DNA from: an uncultured Eubacterium sp.
GTDB lineage: Bacteria; Bacillota; Clostridia; Lachnospirales; Lachnospiraceae
DNA: 64,000 nt
Assembly: GCA_910584645.1 (NCBI GenBank)
Contig: CAJUAU010000013.1
Span: 13,801-77,800, forward strand
Direction of reading: 5' to 3'
Part shown: positions 51,495-61,788 of the stretch, piece after piece
How the letters are laid out: each line of letters starts with the position of its first letter
How positions within the stretch are numbered: the stretch's first letter is position 1
Made by a program: the position numbers and the translations under genes
The notes under the pieces: model-generated
Seen by the model: only the letters and a program-made list of their open reading frames with translations
Told to the model about the DNA's origin: nothing
The model's database searches: none

Positions 51495-54174
51495 ACCAGG
51501 AACTTCCTCTCTTTACTTCTGCGATCAGCGGCACATGGAGATCCGCCGCTGCCACCATCTCATGCTCCAGGATCTCCGTCACCTCATCCACCTCCGACTC
51601 CTTCGTCTCGATCAGGAGTTCATCGTGTATCTGCAGGATCAGGCGGGATTCCAGCTTCCGCTCCCGGAGTTTCTGGTCCACATGGATCATGGCGATCTTA
51701 ATAATATCTGCCGCCGTCCCCTGGATCGGTGAATTCATGGCAATGCGCTCACCGAACTGCCTCTGCATAAAATTCTTAGACTCAAGCTCCGGGATCGGAC
51801 GCCGGCGCCCAAACATCGAAGTGACATACCCTTTGCTCTTCCCCATATCCACCAGGGAATCCATATACTCCTTTACCTTGGGATAGGTGTGAAAATAATC
51901 TTCAATGTACTGCTCCGCCTGCTTCTTCGTGATATTCAGGTCTCTGGAAAGCCCAAAACCGCTGATGCCATACACGATGCCAAAGTTCACTGCCTTGGCA
52001 TTTCTTCTCTGGAGCTCCGTCACCTCTTCATAGGGGACATGAAAAACAAGGGCCGCCGTAGTCCGGTGCACATCTGCATTTTCCCGGTATGCCTCAATAA
52101 GCCTCTCGTCGCCGGACATATGCGCCAGTACCCGGAGCTCAATCTGGGAATAATCGGCATCCAGAAATACGCAGCCCTCCTTCGGCACAAACACCTTGCG
52201 GATCTGCCTGCCCAGCTCCATCCGGATCGGGATATTCTGCAGATTGGGTTCGGTACTGCTGAGCCTTCCTGTCGCGGTAATAGTCTGGTTAAAAGTAGAG
52301 CGTATCCTTCCATCCATATCAATAAAGGCAGAAAGTCCGTCGGCGTAAGTAGATTTGAGCTTGGTGAGCTGGCGGTATTCCAGGACCAGCTCCACGATGG
52401 GGCTCTCAAAACGGAGTTTTTCCAGCACTTCCGCCGAGGTGGAATAGCCGGTCTTTGTCTTTTTTCCATAGGGCATCCGCAGTTTCTCAAAAAGAATGGC
52501 ACCCAGCTGTTTCGGGGAATTGATATTAAACTCCTCCCCTGCCAGATCATAAATCTCCTGCTGCAATACCTCTATACGCTCACCGAGTTTGTCTCCGTAT
52601 TCACGGAGCGCCTCCCGGCGCACCTGGATCCCCTCCTGTTCCATATGATAAAGGGTAAATACCAGGGGCATCTCAATCTGTGCAAACAGATCATAGGATT
52701 TCATCCTCTTTAACTTCCGGTGCAGTGACTTGCAGGCTTTCAGATTAACCAGCGCACAGTAACAGCCATACTTCACAAATTCATTCCGGGATCCCTGATA
52801 AGCGCGGTATTCACTCTTCTTTCCAAAATGCTGGCTATAAGGGGACATCATTATCCCCGCATACTCTGCAGCAATATCTTCCTCTGCAAACCCCTTTTGT
52901 ACCGGATCCACAATATATGCTGCCAGTGCTGTATCGAATACCTGGTCTGCACCAGTCTCCGGCAGAAAATCCAGCTGGCGCTTCAGATCACTGGCGATCA
53001 AAAGTACTCCCTGTGATACCAGACGCCCCAGCTGCTCCCGCAGCAGTTCTTCCGTGATCCAGTCCCCGCCATGGCAGAACACCACATCTTCCTCAGACGC
53101 ACAGATCACCACCGCCGCCAGCCTTTTTTCTTCTTCCATAAATAAGGACATCTGACCGTCCTCCCCAGATGTCATATCCTCTTTGTTTTTAAAAATGATC
53201 TTTACGGAGACACTTTCTTCCTTCTGGCAGCCATCGATCACTTTGATAAAATCTTCTTTCTTTTCCACTTCGCGGAAGTTCTTCTCGATGGACAGATCAC
53301 CGCCGGTATCCCCCTGAAAACGGCTCATCATGGACTTGAACTCCAGCCTTTGGATCTTTTGGTAAGCCTCTTCCGTAAAAATATTCGTGATGCTGCAGTC
53401 TGCCGGTCTGATGCCAAGCCGGCAGTCCGTCTTGATCGTCGCCAGTTTTTTGCTCATCCGGGCCAGTTCTATATTGTTTTTAACTGCCTGCCTGGCGCGG
53501 TTCGGCGTGATCTCCTCCACATGCTCAATGGCATTTTCTACTGTGCCAAACATCGTAAGTATTTTAACCGCCGTCTTTTCTCCCACTCCTGGTACTCCAG
53601 GGATATTGTCGGAGGCATCTCCCATGAGCCCCTTTAGATCAATGATCTGGGAAGGCGTCACCCCATATTTTTCAATGACCTGGGCGCTGTGATAATCTTC
53701 CACCGTCGTCTTGCCGCCCTTTGTCTTCGGAATACGGATCTTGATCCGTTCCGTGGCAAGCTGCAGCATATCCCGGTCGCCGGATACCACAGACACTTCA
53801 AATCCCTGGGCTTCCCCTGCCCTCGCCATGGTTCCCAGGATATCATCCGCCTCGATTCCTTCCTGTTCCTTCATGGGAATTCCCATCGCCGCCAGAACCT
53901 CTTTGAGAACCGGTATCTGCTCTCTCAGCTCTTCTGCCATGGGTTTTCTCGTTCCCTTATATGCCTCATACATTTCATGGCGGAAAGTAGGCGCTTTCAT
54001 ATCAAATGCCACCATCAGATGTGTGGGAGCTTCCTCTTCCATCACTTTTAAAAGAATATTTAAAAAACCATAGATTGCATTGGTGTGAAGCCCTTCTTTA
54101 TTTGTCAGTTCCGGCACCCCGTAAAAAGCGCGGTTCACTATGCTGTTTCCATCGATCAAAACCAGTTTGTCCAC
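51481..54174 (-). CDS. polA: DNA polymerase I
   Basis: 897 residues from a GTG start at 54174 (AGAGG eight bases ahead; DKLVLIDGNSIVNRAFYG). The ORF is open 37 codons further upstream without a family match. The 5' nuclease domain spans ~1-300 (GEKTAVKILTMFG helix-hairpin-helix). The middle region is exonuclease-like but lacks the catalytic acids, as in other Gram-positive Pol I. Polymerase motifs are LDADYSQIELRVLAHMS (A), RRNAKAVNFGIVYGISG (B) and ILQIHDELLIE (C). It fills gaps and removes primers in repair and replication. Confidence 0.94.
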   Translation of the reverse strand: MDKLVLIDGNSIVNRAFYGVPELTNKEGLHTNAIYGFLNILLKVMEEEAPTHLMVAFDMKAPTFRHEMYEAYKGTRKPMAEELREQIPVLKEVLAAMGIPMKEQEGIEADDILGTMARAGEAQGFEVSVVSGDRDMLQLATERIKIRIPKTKGGKTTVEDYHSAQVIEKYGVTPSQIIDLKGLMGDASDNIPGVPGVGEKTAVKILTMFGTVENAIEHVEEITPNRARQAVKNNIELARMSKKLATIKTDCRLGIRPADCSITNIFTEEAYQKIQRLEFKSMMSRFQGDTGGDLSIEKNFREVEKKEDFIKVIDGCQKEESVSVKIIFKNKEDMTSGEDGQMSLFMEEEKRLAAVVICASEEDVVFCHGGDWITEELLREQLGRLVSQGVLLIASDLKRQLDFLPETGADQVFDTALAAYIVDPVQKGFAEEDIAAEYAGIMMSPYSQHFGKKSEYRAYQGSRNEFVKYGCYCALVNLKACKSLHRKLKRMKSYDLFAQIEMPLVFTLYHMEQEGIQVRREALREYGDKLGERIEVLQQEIYDLAGEEFNINSPKQLGAILFEKLRMPYGKKTKTGYSTSAEVLEKLRFESPIVELVLEYRQLTKLKSTYADGLSAFIDMDGRIRSTFNQTITATGRLSSTEPNLQNIPIRMELGRQIRKVFVPKEGCVFLDADYSQIELRVLAHMSGDERLIEAYRENADVHRTTAALVFHVPYEEVTELQRRNAKAVNFGIVYGISGFGLSRDLNITKKQAEQYIEDYFHTYPKVKEYMDSLVDMGKSKGYVTSMFGRRRPIPELESKNFMQRQFGERIAMNSPIQGTAADIIKIAMIHVDQKLRERKLESRLILQIHDELLIETKESEVDEVTEILEHEMVAAADLHVPLIAEVKRGSSWYEAK

Positions 54175-54302
54175 TATCTCATCCTCTCTTCCATCCATCT
54201 TACGCACTCTGTCCGCCAGGGATTTCCCTGATCCTGACATTACTAAAGAGAGGTATGCTAAGACCCCTCCAGTCTCCCGGTGCACGCCTCTCCTCTGAAG
54301 CT

Positions 54303-56009
54303 CTATTCTACAGAAATAAAATAATAATAAATCGGCTGGCCGCCATACTCTGTTTCCACTTCGATCTCCTCGTATTTCTCAGAAACTGCCGCGGCAATCT
54401 CCTGGGCCTCCTCTTCGGAACTCTCCGCACCATAATACAGTGTGATAAGCTCCGTCTCCTCATCCTTAAGAACATCGATCAGGCTGAGCGTCGTCTCTTT
54501 TACATCACTGCCCACCACCTCAATGGTCTTGTCACTCAGGCCCATGATATCCCCCTGTTTGATCTCTTTTCCGTCGATGGAGGTGTCACGGACCGCATAG
54601 GTTACCTGTCCCGATTTGATCTGCTGCACTGCCTCTGTCATAGCCGCCTCATTTTCTTCTGCAGTGTTTCCATCAATATAATTGATCATGGCAGTAATTC
54701 CCTGAGGGATATTCTTCGTCGGAATCACTACGATATGTTTATCCTCCGTCAGATCCCTGGCCTGATTCGCCGCGAGAACAATATTGGAATTATTAGGGAA
54801 GATGTATATCGTCTCTGCCCGGACCTGGGATACTGCCTCCAGTATGTCTTCCGTACTGGGATTCATCGTCTGTCCGCCCTCGATCACATAATCTGCCCCG
54901 AGCTCACGGAAAATATTTCCCAGCCCCTCACCGACGGAGACACTGATAAATCCCACCTTCTTCCAGGGCCTCTCCTCCTCTTTTTTCTCCCCTGCCGCTT
55001 GTGTTACCCCCGGTGAGACCTCTGGCGGCGTCCCCGTTGCACTGCCAGACTGGATCAGCCGCTCGTTATGCTCTTCCCGCATGTTATCGATCTTCATCCG
55101 GGACAGTTCACCGTAGGTAAGTCCCTTCTGGATCGCCAGTCCCGGGTCGTTAGTATGAACGTGGATCTTCACCAGCTCTTCATCCGCCACACATACGATG
55201 GAATCCCCAATGCTCTCCAGATACCCTTTCAGGTTCTTTTCATCCTGGGATGTAAATTCTTTCCCTAACAGAATAATAAATTCTGTACAATAGCCAAATT
55301 TGATATCTCCTGTACTAATGCCCTCTACATTTGCACCCTTTGACATGCTTTTAATGACAGGGGCCCCGCCTTCTGCTTCGTAATGAACCTCTTTTCCGGT
55401 AAGTGCATCGTAAACACCCTCCAGTATCGTCACAAGCCCTTCGCCGCCGGAATCTACCACCCCTGCTTCTTTGAGCACTGGCAGCATATCCGGAGTATGG
55501 GATAAAACTTCCCGCATCTGCTCAATGACCTGACGGGCAAATTCTACGATATCGTCACAATTCTTCACGATTTTAGAAGCATACTCTGCTCCACCCTTTG
55601 CCACTGTGAGGATCGTCCCCTCCTTTGGCTTCATAACCGCCTTATACGCCGAATCCACTGCCTTTTGGAAGGACTGGGCAAGAATCTTCACATTGATTTC
55701 TTTTTCATTTCGGATCACTTTCGTAAATCCCCGGAGAAGCTGGGAAAGGATCACTCCCGAATTTCCTCTGGCGCCCCGCAGGGAACCGCTGGATATCGCT
55801 CTGCATACCGTCTCCATATCCGGGTCCTCAACAGCCAGAACCTCGTTGGCCGCCGACATGATCGTCATCGTCATATTGGTTCCCGTGTCGCCGTCCGGTA
55901 CTGGAAATACGTTTAAGTCATTTATATATTCCTTTTTTGCCTGAATCGCTGCCGCTCCCGCCAGAAAACACTTCTTTACCAGCAGCGCATCCATCGTTTT
56001 TACTGTCAA
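54303..56009 (-). CDS. DAK2-domain protein (YloV/FakA-like)
   Basis: 568 residues. The DAK2 nucleotide-binding domain (~1-200) has LNVFPVPDGDTGTNMTMT and GARGNSGVILSQLLRG; the C-terminal half is the DegV-associated FakA-type region. FakA phosphorylates fatty acids bound by FakB for incorporation into phospholipid. The start is most likely the TTG at 56009, eight bases after GGAGG, giving LTVKTMDALLVKK. It follows the Asp23 gene, the usual yloU-yloV order. polA begins about 130 bases downstream. Confidence 0.9.
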   Translation of the reverse strand: MTVKTMDALLVKKCFLAGAAAIQAKKEYINDLNVFPVPDGDTGTNMTMTIMSAANEVLAVEDPDMETVCRAISSGSLRGARGNSGVILSQLLRGFTKVIRNEKEINVKILAQSFQKAVDSAYKAVMKPKEGTILTVAKGGAEYASKIVKNCDDIVEFARQVIEQMREVLSHTPDMLPVLKEAGVVDSGGEGLVTILEGVYDALTGKEVHYEAEGGAPVIKSMSKGANVEGISTGDIKFGYCTEFIILLGKEFTSQDEKNLKGYLESIGDSIVCVADEELVKIHVHTNDPGLAIQKGLTYGELSRMKIDNMREEHNERLIQSGSATGTPPEVSPGVTQAAGEKKEEERPWKKVGFISVSVGEGLGNIFRELGADYVIEGGQTMNPSTEDILEAVSQVRAETIYIFPNNSNIVLAANQARDLTEDKHIVVIPTKNIPQGITAMINYIDGNTAEENEAAMTEAVQQIKSGQVTYAVRDTSIDGKEIKQGDIMGLSDKTIEVVGSDVKETTLSLIDVLKDEETELITLYYGAESSEEEAQEIAAAVSEKYEEIEVETEYGGQPIYYYFISVE

Positions 56010-56051
56010 TTTTTTGTCCTCCAAATCGTCAATATACAAGACATTCCTGTG

Positions 56052-56408
56052 TTAGTTGACCACTCTTACGCCCTCTACACACACAATTATTTTCCCAACT
56101 TCCATCCCGGTAAATTCCTCAACTTTATATTTTACATTATCTACCAGGTTCTCCGCCACCGTCATGATGCTCACGCCATAGGCAACAATGATATGCATCC
56201 CGATATACAATTTGTTTTCCTGAATTTTCACGTTTACCCCGTGTCTGATATTATCTCTCTTTAAAAGCTGGACTATACCATCCTTCATGCTGACAGATGC
56301 CATTCCCACAACACCGAAGCATTCTACAGCAGCAGAACCAGCGTATTTTGCCAGAACGTCTTCATCCACCATGATCTTTCCCATTTCATTATCTAACTGC
56401 CCTCTCAT
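56052..56408 (-). CDS. Asp23/Gls24-family protein (YloU-like)
   Basis: 118 residues. N-terminus RGQLDNEMGKIMVDEDVLAKY, then AGSAAVECFGVVGMASVSM and a C-terminal DNVKYKVEEFTGMEVGKIIV. Small cytoplasmic envelope-stress proteins; the yloU branch is typically paired with yloV, as here. The ATG at 56408 has GGAGGG five bases ahead; an ATG eight codons earlier lacks one. Confidence 0.9.
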   Translation of the reverse strand: MRGQLDNEMGKIMVDEDVLAKYAGSAAVECFGVVGMASVSMKDGIVQLLKRDNIRHGVNVKIQENKLYIGMHIIVAYGVSIMTVAENLVDNVKYKVEEFTGMEVGKIIVCVEGVRVVN

Positions 56409-56608
56409 ATGAACCCTCCAATCAAATTTCAAAATACATTATTACTAGTTTACACCAAAACCCCGGAAAAATCAAACCCCTGGAACAAAGATTTTTACCT
56501 GTTATACGATGAACAGGCGCATGCTTCTGTGTAACTATTTTTTTCACCATGCATAAATTAGGATATGAGTATTTTTATTTTTCCATATCACCAGAAAGGA
56601 GTCAGTGT

Positions 56609-56749
56609 ATGAAACGTCTTCTTGGATTTATCCTGTTCTGGCTCGGGATCGGTATGACGATCATGCTTTTTATTACAAATGGCTTTCTCGCCATCGTTAT
56701 CATCATACTGTGTCTGGTCATTGGATATAACCTGTTCACATCCTGTTAA
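56609..56749 (+). CDS. Small hydrophobic membrane protein
   Basis: 46 residues beginning KRLLGFILFWLGIGMTIMLF, then a second hydrophobic segment LAIVIIILCLVIGYNLF. AAAGGAG lies seven bases before the ATG, and a longer reading to 56549 has no ribosome site. It resembles the tiny two-helix proteins common in Clostridia. It sits convergent with the giant flagellin gene, before the hairpin at 56795. Role unknown. Confidence 0.6.
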   Translation: MKRLLGFILFWLGIGMTIMLFITNGFLAIVIIILCLVIGYNLFTSC

Positions 56750-56794
56750 AAACATCTTTCGCATTGCAAATCTTTTTTATACATGAATAACTTG

Positions 56795-56824
56795 TTTCAG
56801 CGGCGCCAGAAGACGCCGCTGAAA
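56795..56824. terminator. Hairpin between convergent genes, terminator-like
   Basis: An 11-bp perfect stem (TTTCAGCGGCG/CGCCGCTGAAA) with an 8-base loop lies 12 bases past the flagellin stop and ~45 bases past the small membrane gene. T-runs on both sides are short, so termination is plausible but not strong in either direction. Confidence 0.55.
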
Positions 56825-56835
56825 TAAAACCAAAA

Positions 56836-59800
56836 CTATTTTAACAATGAGAGTACGGACTGGGTGTTCTGTGTTACCTGGCTCAGGATACTCATTCCCG
56901 CCTGCTGCAGGATCTTCGACTTGGAATATTCCACCATCTCTTCCGCCATGTCAGCATCCCGGTCTATGGACTCTGAATACTGTGTGTTTTCAGCCGCAAT
57001 ATCATCCACCCGGATGGCATACTCAAGACGGTTCTCCATGGCCCCGTATTTACTCCGCACGAAACTCAGGTAATCCAGCGCTGCATCGATCCTCTCAAGT
57101 GCTTTATTGGCATATTTGTGTTTGCTGATAGTGAGGGAATTGATGCCCATGCTCATCGTACTTACGCTATACCTTTTCAGATCTACCCCCTGTCTGGCAT
57201 TGGCGCCGATCTGAAGCCATCCGTCAACATCCTGGTCAAAACGGCCGCTGACCTGGTAGAACAATATCGTTTTCGCCGGTCCCTGTATATCTGAAATCGT
57301 ATGTACTCCCAATTTGTTGTAACCGATCTTCAGGGAATTTCCTGACAGGGAGGCTTTGAGATTGGAATCATCCTTTTCAGCGGCAATCGCAGCATTCACA
57401 GCATCTACCAGATCCTGTGCCGTCTCATATTTCCCTTCCGGGATCTTATATGTATATGGCTTGCCATCTACTGTCACAGAAAATAGATTTTCCCCATTAT
57501 TCACCTGCTGCTCCGTCACCTCCACGCCTCCGGTGATGTCCTTCGTCCCTGCCACAAAGGCGGGAATGGGATCCCCATCTGTCTTATAAAAGATACTGAA
57601 TAGGGCTTTTCCGCTCAGGCCGTCAATGGCATAGGTGCCCGGATCCAGTTCTGCTTTTTTATTCAGATAGAAAAACAGTGCATTTTTATCATTTGATCCC
57701 GCTGCCCCGCTGTCATACACGCCGATCCCTGTCTGGATCAGATCCTTGGGAAATCCCTTCGCTTCCAGCTGCTCTGACAATTTCTCCTGAACCTGTTTCA
57801 CCAGGGCATCTGAATCATAGGTACCCGGGTCCAGTACCATGTTCAGCGGGGTCACTTTACCGTTGATCGTCAGGTCTACATTCAGCTCATCATTTTCCCC
57901 TTTTTGAATGGTGGAATATTGGTTTCTGACATCTTTCCTTCCCACAATGTATACGTCATCTACCACCAGGTCGCCCTTGCTGTACACTGTCTTTTCATCC
58001 TCGGTGCGGAGTGCTGTTCCCATCATCACCCTCTCATAAAAGCCGCCATTTAAACTGGAAGTAGTAATATTGTACCGTCCATTCTGTTTTGATTCAAAAG
58101 TGATCTGGTCGCCGACGGCCACCTTCAGCCCCTCTCCTGCATGAGCCGGGTCCTGTTCCAAAATGGCATTTATTTTTTTCTCCAGCTCTTCCCGGAGAGT
58201 CTCGCGGGAGTATTGTCCTTCGTCCAAAGAAATGTCTACAGATTTTGTCGCTCCGTTATGGTACTGGTAAGTGAAACGAAGCTGCTTATTATCCGGTCCA
58301 ATGGTAATACTGCCCGGCATGGGAAAGGGTCTCTGTGTTGTCAGCTTACATTTTGAAACGGTATAAGAGCGGGTCGTGAGGGTCGGTTCCGAGCGCTGTG
58401 GAGGATTTCCATGGGGCTGCAGAACAGCGGTCTTATTGTATGGCTCCGGAGTAAAATAGGAGCTGGAAGTGAGGTTGACACTTACCGTCCCATCAGGATT
58501 TTTTGTAACAGCAGCCTTCACCGTCGGTGTGGAGCCATGGAAGGGACCTGAACTTGCGCTGGCACTGATACTCTGGCCACTCCCTCTCGCTGTCGTGGTA
58601 AACTTGAGACAACCGCCCGACGTCGACAGGGAAAAACCAAGTTCAGCAGGCGTTCTGCCTCCCTCCCAGACTGCCCCCTCCAGCGCCTTCTGCAGATCCT
58701 CCGCTGTATAGGTTTTTCCATTGGATGTATCTTTGTTTTCCAGAACCGCCTTGTAGCTATTTCCCCCCACCTTCACGGTAAACGTAGCCTTTCCTGGATT
58801 GCTGGCATCCGCCGCCTTAGGTATTGTGATTGAGGCAGAGTTCATTGTCGACGAGGCCGGGGAATGAAACATGATCGCTCCCGCTGAGCCGCTGTTGTTT
58901 ATGTCTAGATTCACACTCCCGCTCCCCGGCGTCGTTCTCTCAAATTTCAAGCCGCCGCCATACACGGAGACATTAACCCCTTTATCCTTCAGCTTCGTAT
59001 TCAGTTCACTCTGGATTTGGCTTACACTGTTATACGTTTTTGTCGTATCCAGCTCAACGGTCGTCGGTGTTCCATCTATATTGATCGTAAATTTATTTGT
59101 TGCAGGGGTAAGGGTAAAAGGAAATGTATTGCCGCCAAAAGAGGAGGTAGTCGTATACCCTTTTGTTCTATTCGTATTGATGCTGGTGAGGAACGTGGAG
59201 CCAAAGCCATCCGTGGTCACCGTTTTTCCCTCTCCTACAGCAACGGTAGTAAACTTTAAATGGCCTCCTTCCACCGAGACCTTTACCCGGTTCGCCTCCG
59301 AGGTCTCCTTATCCAGTTTTTTCTCGATCATGTCTGCCAGCGCGCTCTGCGTGTAACCATTGGGATATTTGGCGGGATCCGGACTGTCTAACGTTACGGA
59401 ATACTCCTTGCCATTGATGCTGATCTTAAAATTATTATTATTACTGTCTATCTTCGTATAAGTACCCAGTGTTCCTCCCAGCTTATGCCACCCTGACGTG
59501 CCGTCCTTAACCTGGGTGGAACCGTCAACCTTTCCGCCAGTTCCCGCCTGCCCCGTATTCTTATAAGGAGCCACTGTTGCACTATGGGTCTGGCCGACAG
59601 AGACCGTACTGCCGCTGGTAGACGTGGAATAGTAACCGCTGTTTGAAATCGTGGGCTTCCCTTTTAAGGCACTTTCATTCAGAAGTTTTTCCAATTCTTC
59701 CGGCGTATAGGCCGCATAAGCTCCCGTAACTGGTATCTCCACCGTCCTTATCTCGCCCCCGACAGTCACTGTCAGCTTATTATTTGAAGGGGTGAAATTA

Positions 59801-61788
59801 ATCTTGCCGGAAGCATCCGTTTGGATGGGTTTCAGATCAATATTTTTGCCACTAGGGTAGGTGATCTTCTCTCCCACAAACAAAACCTCATACCCATCGG
59901 TGATACCGCCAGATACATCGATCTTTGTCACCGTCTCGTTACCTGGCTTGGTAGTCAGCCGAAGCTTATTCCCGGATACCACCTCTGCCCTGATCTTATC
60001 TTTATACTCGGTCTTACTAATCTGGATATTGATCTCATCTTTGATGGCATCCAGGTCAGCATAATCTTTCTTTGATAATTCTATCAACTTCTTCTGGGTT
60101 TCCTTTTCCACTTCTTCCACTTCCAGATAAAAAGAATTATTGGAAGAATCGATGGTCAGCGGAAAATCCGTGGTACTATCGAATTCCCCGCCTCCGGTCA
60201 CAGAAGCCACTGTGTAATACGAAGAAGAATACCACTGTCCCGCGATTACACGGGAAGATTTTCCTCTGTCCGTATACCTGCGGTCCACAAACAGGGTATC
60301 GTAGGCGCTGCTGCCCGGCACATCAAACTCAATGCTGCTTTCCTTGCCCACGGAGTCTGTCGTCAGCGTGAGACCAGAAAAGCTGAGATTTCTATTGCCA
60401 TTCAGCGACGTTACCCCGTTTATCGTGTGCTGGGACACCTTGATCCCCAGATTTCCCAGTTTCCCCTGAAGATGAGTCACCATCTGCGAGATGCTGTAGT
60501 TTCCGGCATCCAGCACAATATCCTGATACGTTCCCCCATCCACCCGTATCCGCAGTGTATCATTGACTCCAGCGGCAATATTGAATTTTGTAAAATTTAT
60601 ATCCGCGGAATTCAACACATTGCCCCCGGTAAATACCGCGGGGATCTCCTTTGCCGACCCGTATTTCGTATTGTCATAAAACACGGAGTCAAAATGTTCG
60701 TTATCGATCTCAAACATATTTCCTTTCAAGCCGGTGATCAGTCCATCATCACTGCCGATCTGGATTGATGCAGGATCGTATTTATCTGCCTTTATTTTAT
60801 AATCGCTTAGCTTTTTTCCACTCTTTGTCACGCATTTTTCATTGAGCCATTTGATCATATCGTCCCGGCTGTAAAGATCTTCATCAACCGTTATGTCGAT
60901 TTCTTCTATCCTTCCATCGTAATACTCGATGCGAAAATGCAGGTCATCATTCTTCCCCTTCTTCACCACCAGAGGATCACCGGGGAAAAAGACCGTCGTT
61001 CCGATCAAGGCTCCCGACTTATTGCCGCCAAAGCTGTCAAAAAACAGATAAGAGAGGCCGCCGGATACATCCTTCACTTCTTTTCCATCCTGAAGCACCA
61101 TGTTACACATATGCCCATCGCTGTATTCCAGATAGAGCCCGTCAGCCCCATCCCCCAGCGCAGTCACCACATCATCCATTTCATCCATCAGTTCCTGCGT
61201 GGTATATGTCCCCTCAGGGACCGTAAGGGTCAGCTCCTTCTCTGTCTCATTTCCATCTTCATCTGCCACAACATATTTCACCGTGAGGGAGGAATTGCTG
61301 CTGTCAATCTTATGGATCTGGTCCTGACTCCATATCCGGTTGCCCTCAAGTACCGAATAATTATTTGTATAGTGTTCAAATACAGCCTTTTTATTAAATT
61401 CTGTCTGATCATTGACCCGGTCGATCTCGCTCTGCAGCTGGTCAAACTCCATCTGCAGTGCCGCCTGATCCCCCGGTTCATACACTCCGTCATTCAGCGC
61501 CTGAACCGTGAGCTCCCGCATCCGGTGCAGCATCGCCCCGATCTGGCTCATGGCACCATCTCCGGTCTGCACAAAACTAATCCCGTCCTGGGCATTTTTT
61601 GCCGCCCGCTGCAGTCCCCGTATCTGTGCCCGTTTTTTCTCTGAGATTGCCAGAGCCGCCGCATTGTCTGCCGCGCGGTTTATCTTATAACCGGAAGAAA
61701 GCCGTTCTGCTGCCTTCTTTAATCTATCATTCGTAACGCCAAGCTGTGTCATCATATTAAGAGCTGCCATATTGTGCTGAATAATCAT
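56836..61788 (-). CDS. Giant flagellin with about eleven internal FlaIN-like modules
   Basis: 1650 residues, against 270-500 for usual flagellins. Residues 1-150 are a normal D0/D1 start (MIIQHNMAALNMMTQLG; RLSSGYKINRAADNAAALAI), with LHRMRELTVQAL at 87-98 in the region that TLR5 contacts. The last ~125 residues are a normal D1/D0 end (YKS-type KILQQAGMSILSQ). The ~1370 residues between read as about eleven modules of 85-120 residues of the pattern beta-rich start (N-F-x-I-x-I-x-G-x-x-Y), G-x-Y-[ST] helix, V-x-G-x-x-L-x-F-T, as in flagellin 'IN' repeats. AAGGAG precedes the ATG. No other flagellar gene is in the window. Confidence 0.9.
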   Translation of the reverse strand: MIIQHNMAALNMMTQLGVTNDRLKKAAERLSSGYKINRAADNAAALAISEKKRAQIRGLQRAAKNAQDGISFVQTGDGAMSQIGAMLHRMRELTVQALNDGVYEPGDQAALQMEFDQLQSEIDRVNDQTEFNKKAVFEHYTNNYSVLEGNRIWSQDQIHKIDSSNSSLTVKYVVADEDGNETEKELTLTVPEGTYTTQELMDEMDDVVTALGDGADGLYLEYSDGHMCNMVLQDGKEVKDVSGGLSYLFFDSFGGNKSGALIGTTVFFPGDPLVVKKGKNDDLHFRIEYYDGRIEEIDITVDEDLYSRDDMIKWLNEKCVTKSGKKLSDYKIKADKYDPASIQIGSDDGLITGLKGNMFEIDNEHFDSVFYDNTKYGSAKEIPAVFTGGNVLNSADINFTKFNIAAGVNDTLRIRVDGGTYQDIVLDAGNYSISQMVTHLQGKLGNLGIKVSQHTINGVTSLNGNRNLSFSGLTLTTDSVGKESSIEFDVPGSSAYDTLFVDRRYTDRGKSSRVIAGQWYSSSYYTVASVTGGGEFDSTTDFPLTIDSSNNSFYLEVEEVEKETQKKLIELSKKDYADLDAIKDEINIQISKTEYKDKIRAEVVSGNKLRLTTKPGNETVTKIDVSGGITDGYEVLFVGEKITYPSGKNIDLKPIQTDASGKINFTPSNNKLTVTVGGEIRTVEIPVTGAYAAYTPEELEKLLNESALKGKPTISNSGYYSTSTSGSTVSVGQTHSATVAPYKNTGQAGTGGKVDGSTQVKDGTSGWHKLGGTLGTYTKIDSNNNNFKISINGKEYSVTLDSPDPAKYPNGYTQSALADMIEKKLDKETSEANRVKVSVEGGHLKFTTVAVGEGKTVTTDGFGSTFLTSINTNRTKGYTTTSSFGGNTFPFTLTPATNKFTINIDGTPTTVELDTTKTYNSVSQIQSELNTKLKDKGVNVSVYGGGLKFERTTPGSGSVNLDINNSGSAGAIMFHSPASSTMNSASITIPKAADASNPGKATFTVKVGGNSYKAVLENKDTSNGKTYTAEDLQKALEGAVWEGGRTPAELGFSLSTSGGCLKFTTTARGSGQSISASASSGPFHGSTPTVKAAVTKNPDGTVSVNLTSSSYFTPEPYNKTAVLQPHGNPPQRSEPTLTTRSYTVSKCKLTTQRPFPMPGSITIGPDNKQLRFTYQYHNGATKSVDISLDEGQYSRETLREELEKKINAILEQDPAHAGEGLKVAVGDQITFESKQNGRYNITTSSLNGGFYERVMMGTALRTEDEKTVYSKGDLVVDDVYIVGRKDVRNQYSTIQKGENDELNVDLTINGKVTPLNMVLDPGTYDSDALVKQVQEKLSEQLEAKGFPKDLIQTGIGVYDSGAAGSNDKNALFFYLNKKAELDPGTYAIDGLSGKALFSIFYKTDGDPIPAFVAGTKDITGGVEVTEQQVNNGENLFSVTVDGKPYTYKIPEGKYETAQDLVDAVNAAIAAEKDDSNLKASLSGNSLKIGYNKLGVHTISDIQGPAKTILFYQVSGRFDQDVDGWLQIGANARQGVDLKRYSVSTMSMGINSLTISKHKYANKALERIDAALDYLSFVRSKYGAMENRLEYAIRVDDIAAENTQYSESIDRDADMAEEMVEYSKSKILQQAGMSILSQVTQNTQSVLSLLK

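Noticed and set aside
60937..61644. Plus-strand open frame of 235 codons opposite the flagellin
   Set aside because: Antisense to the conserved D0/D1 coding region; His/Ile/Leu-rich composition typical of a shadow frame.
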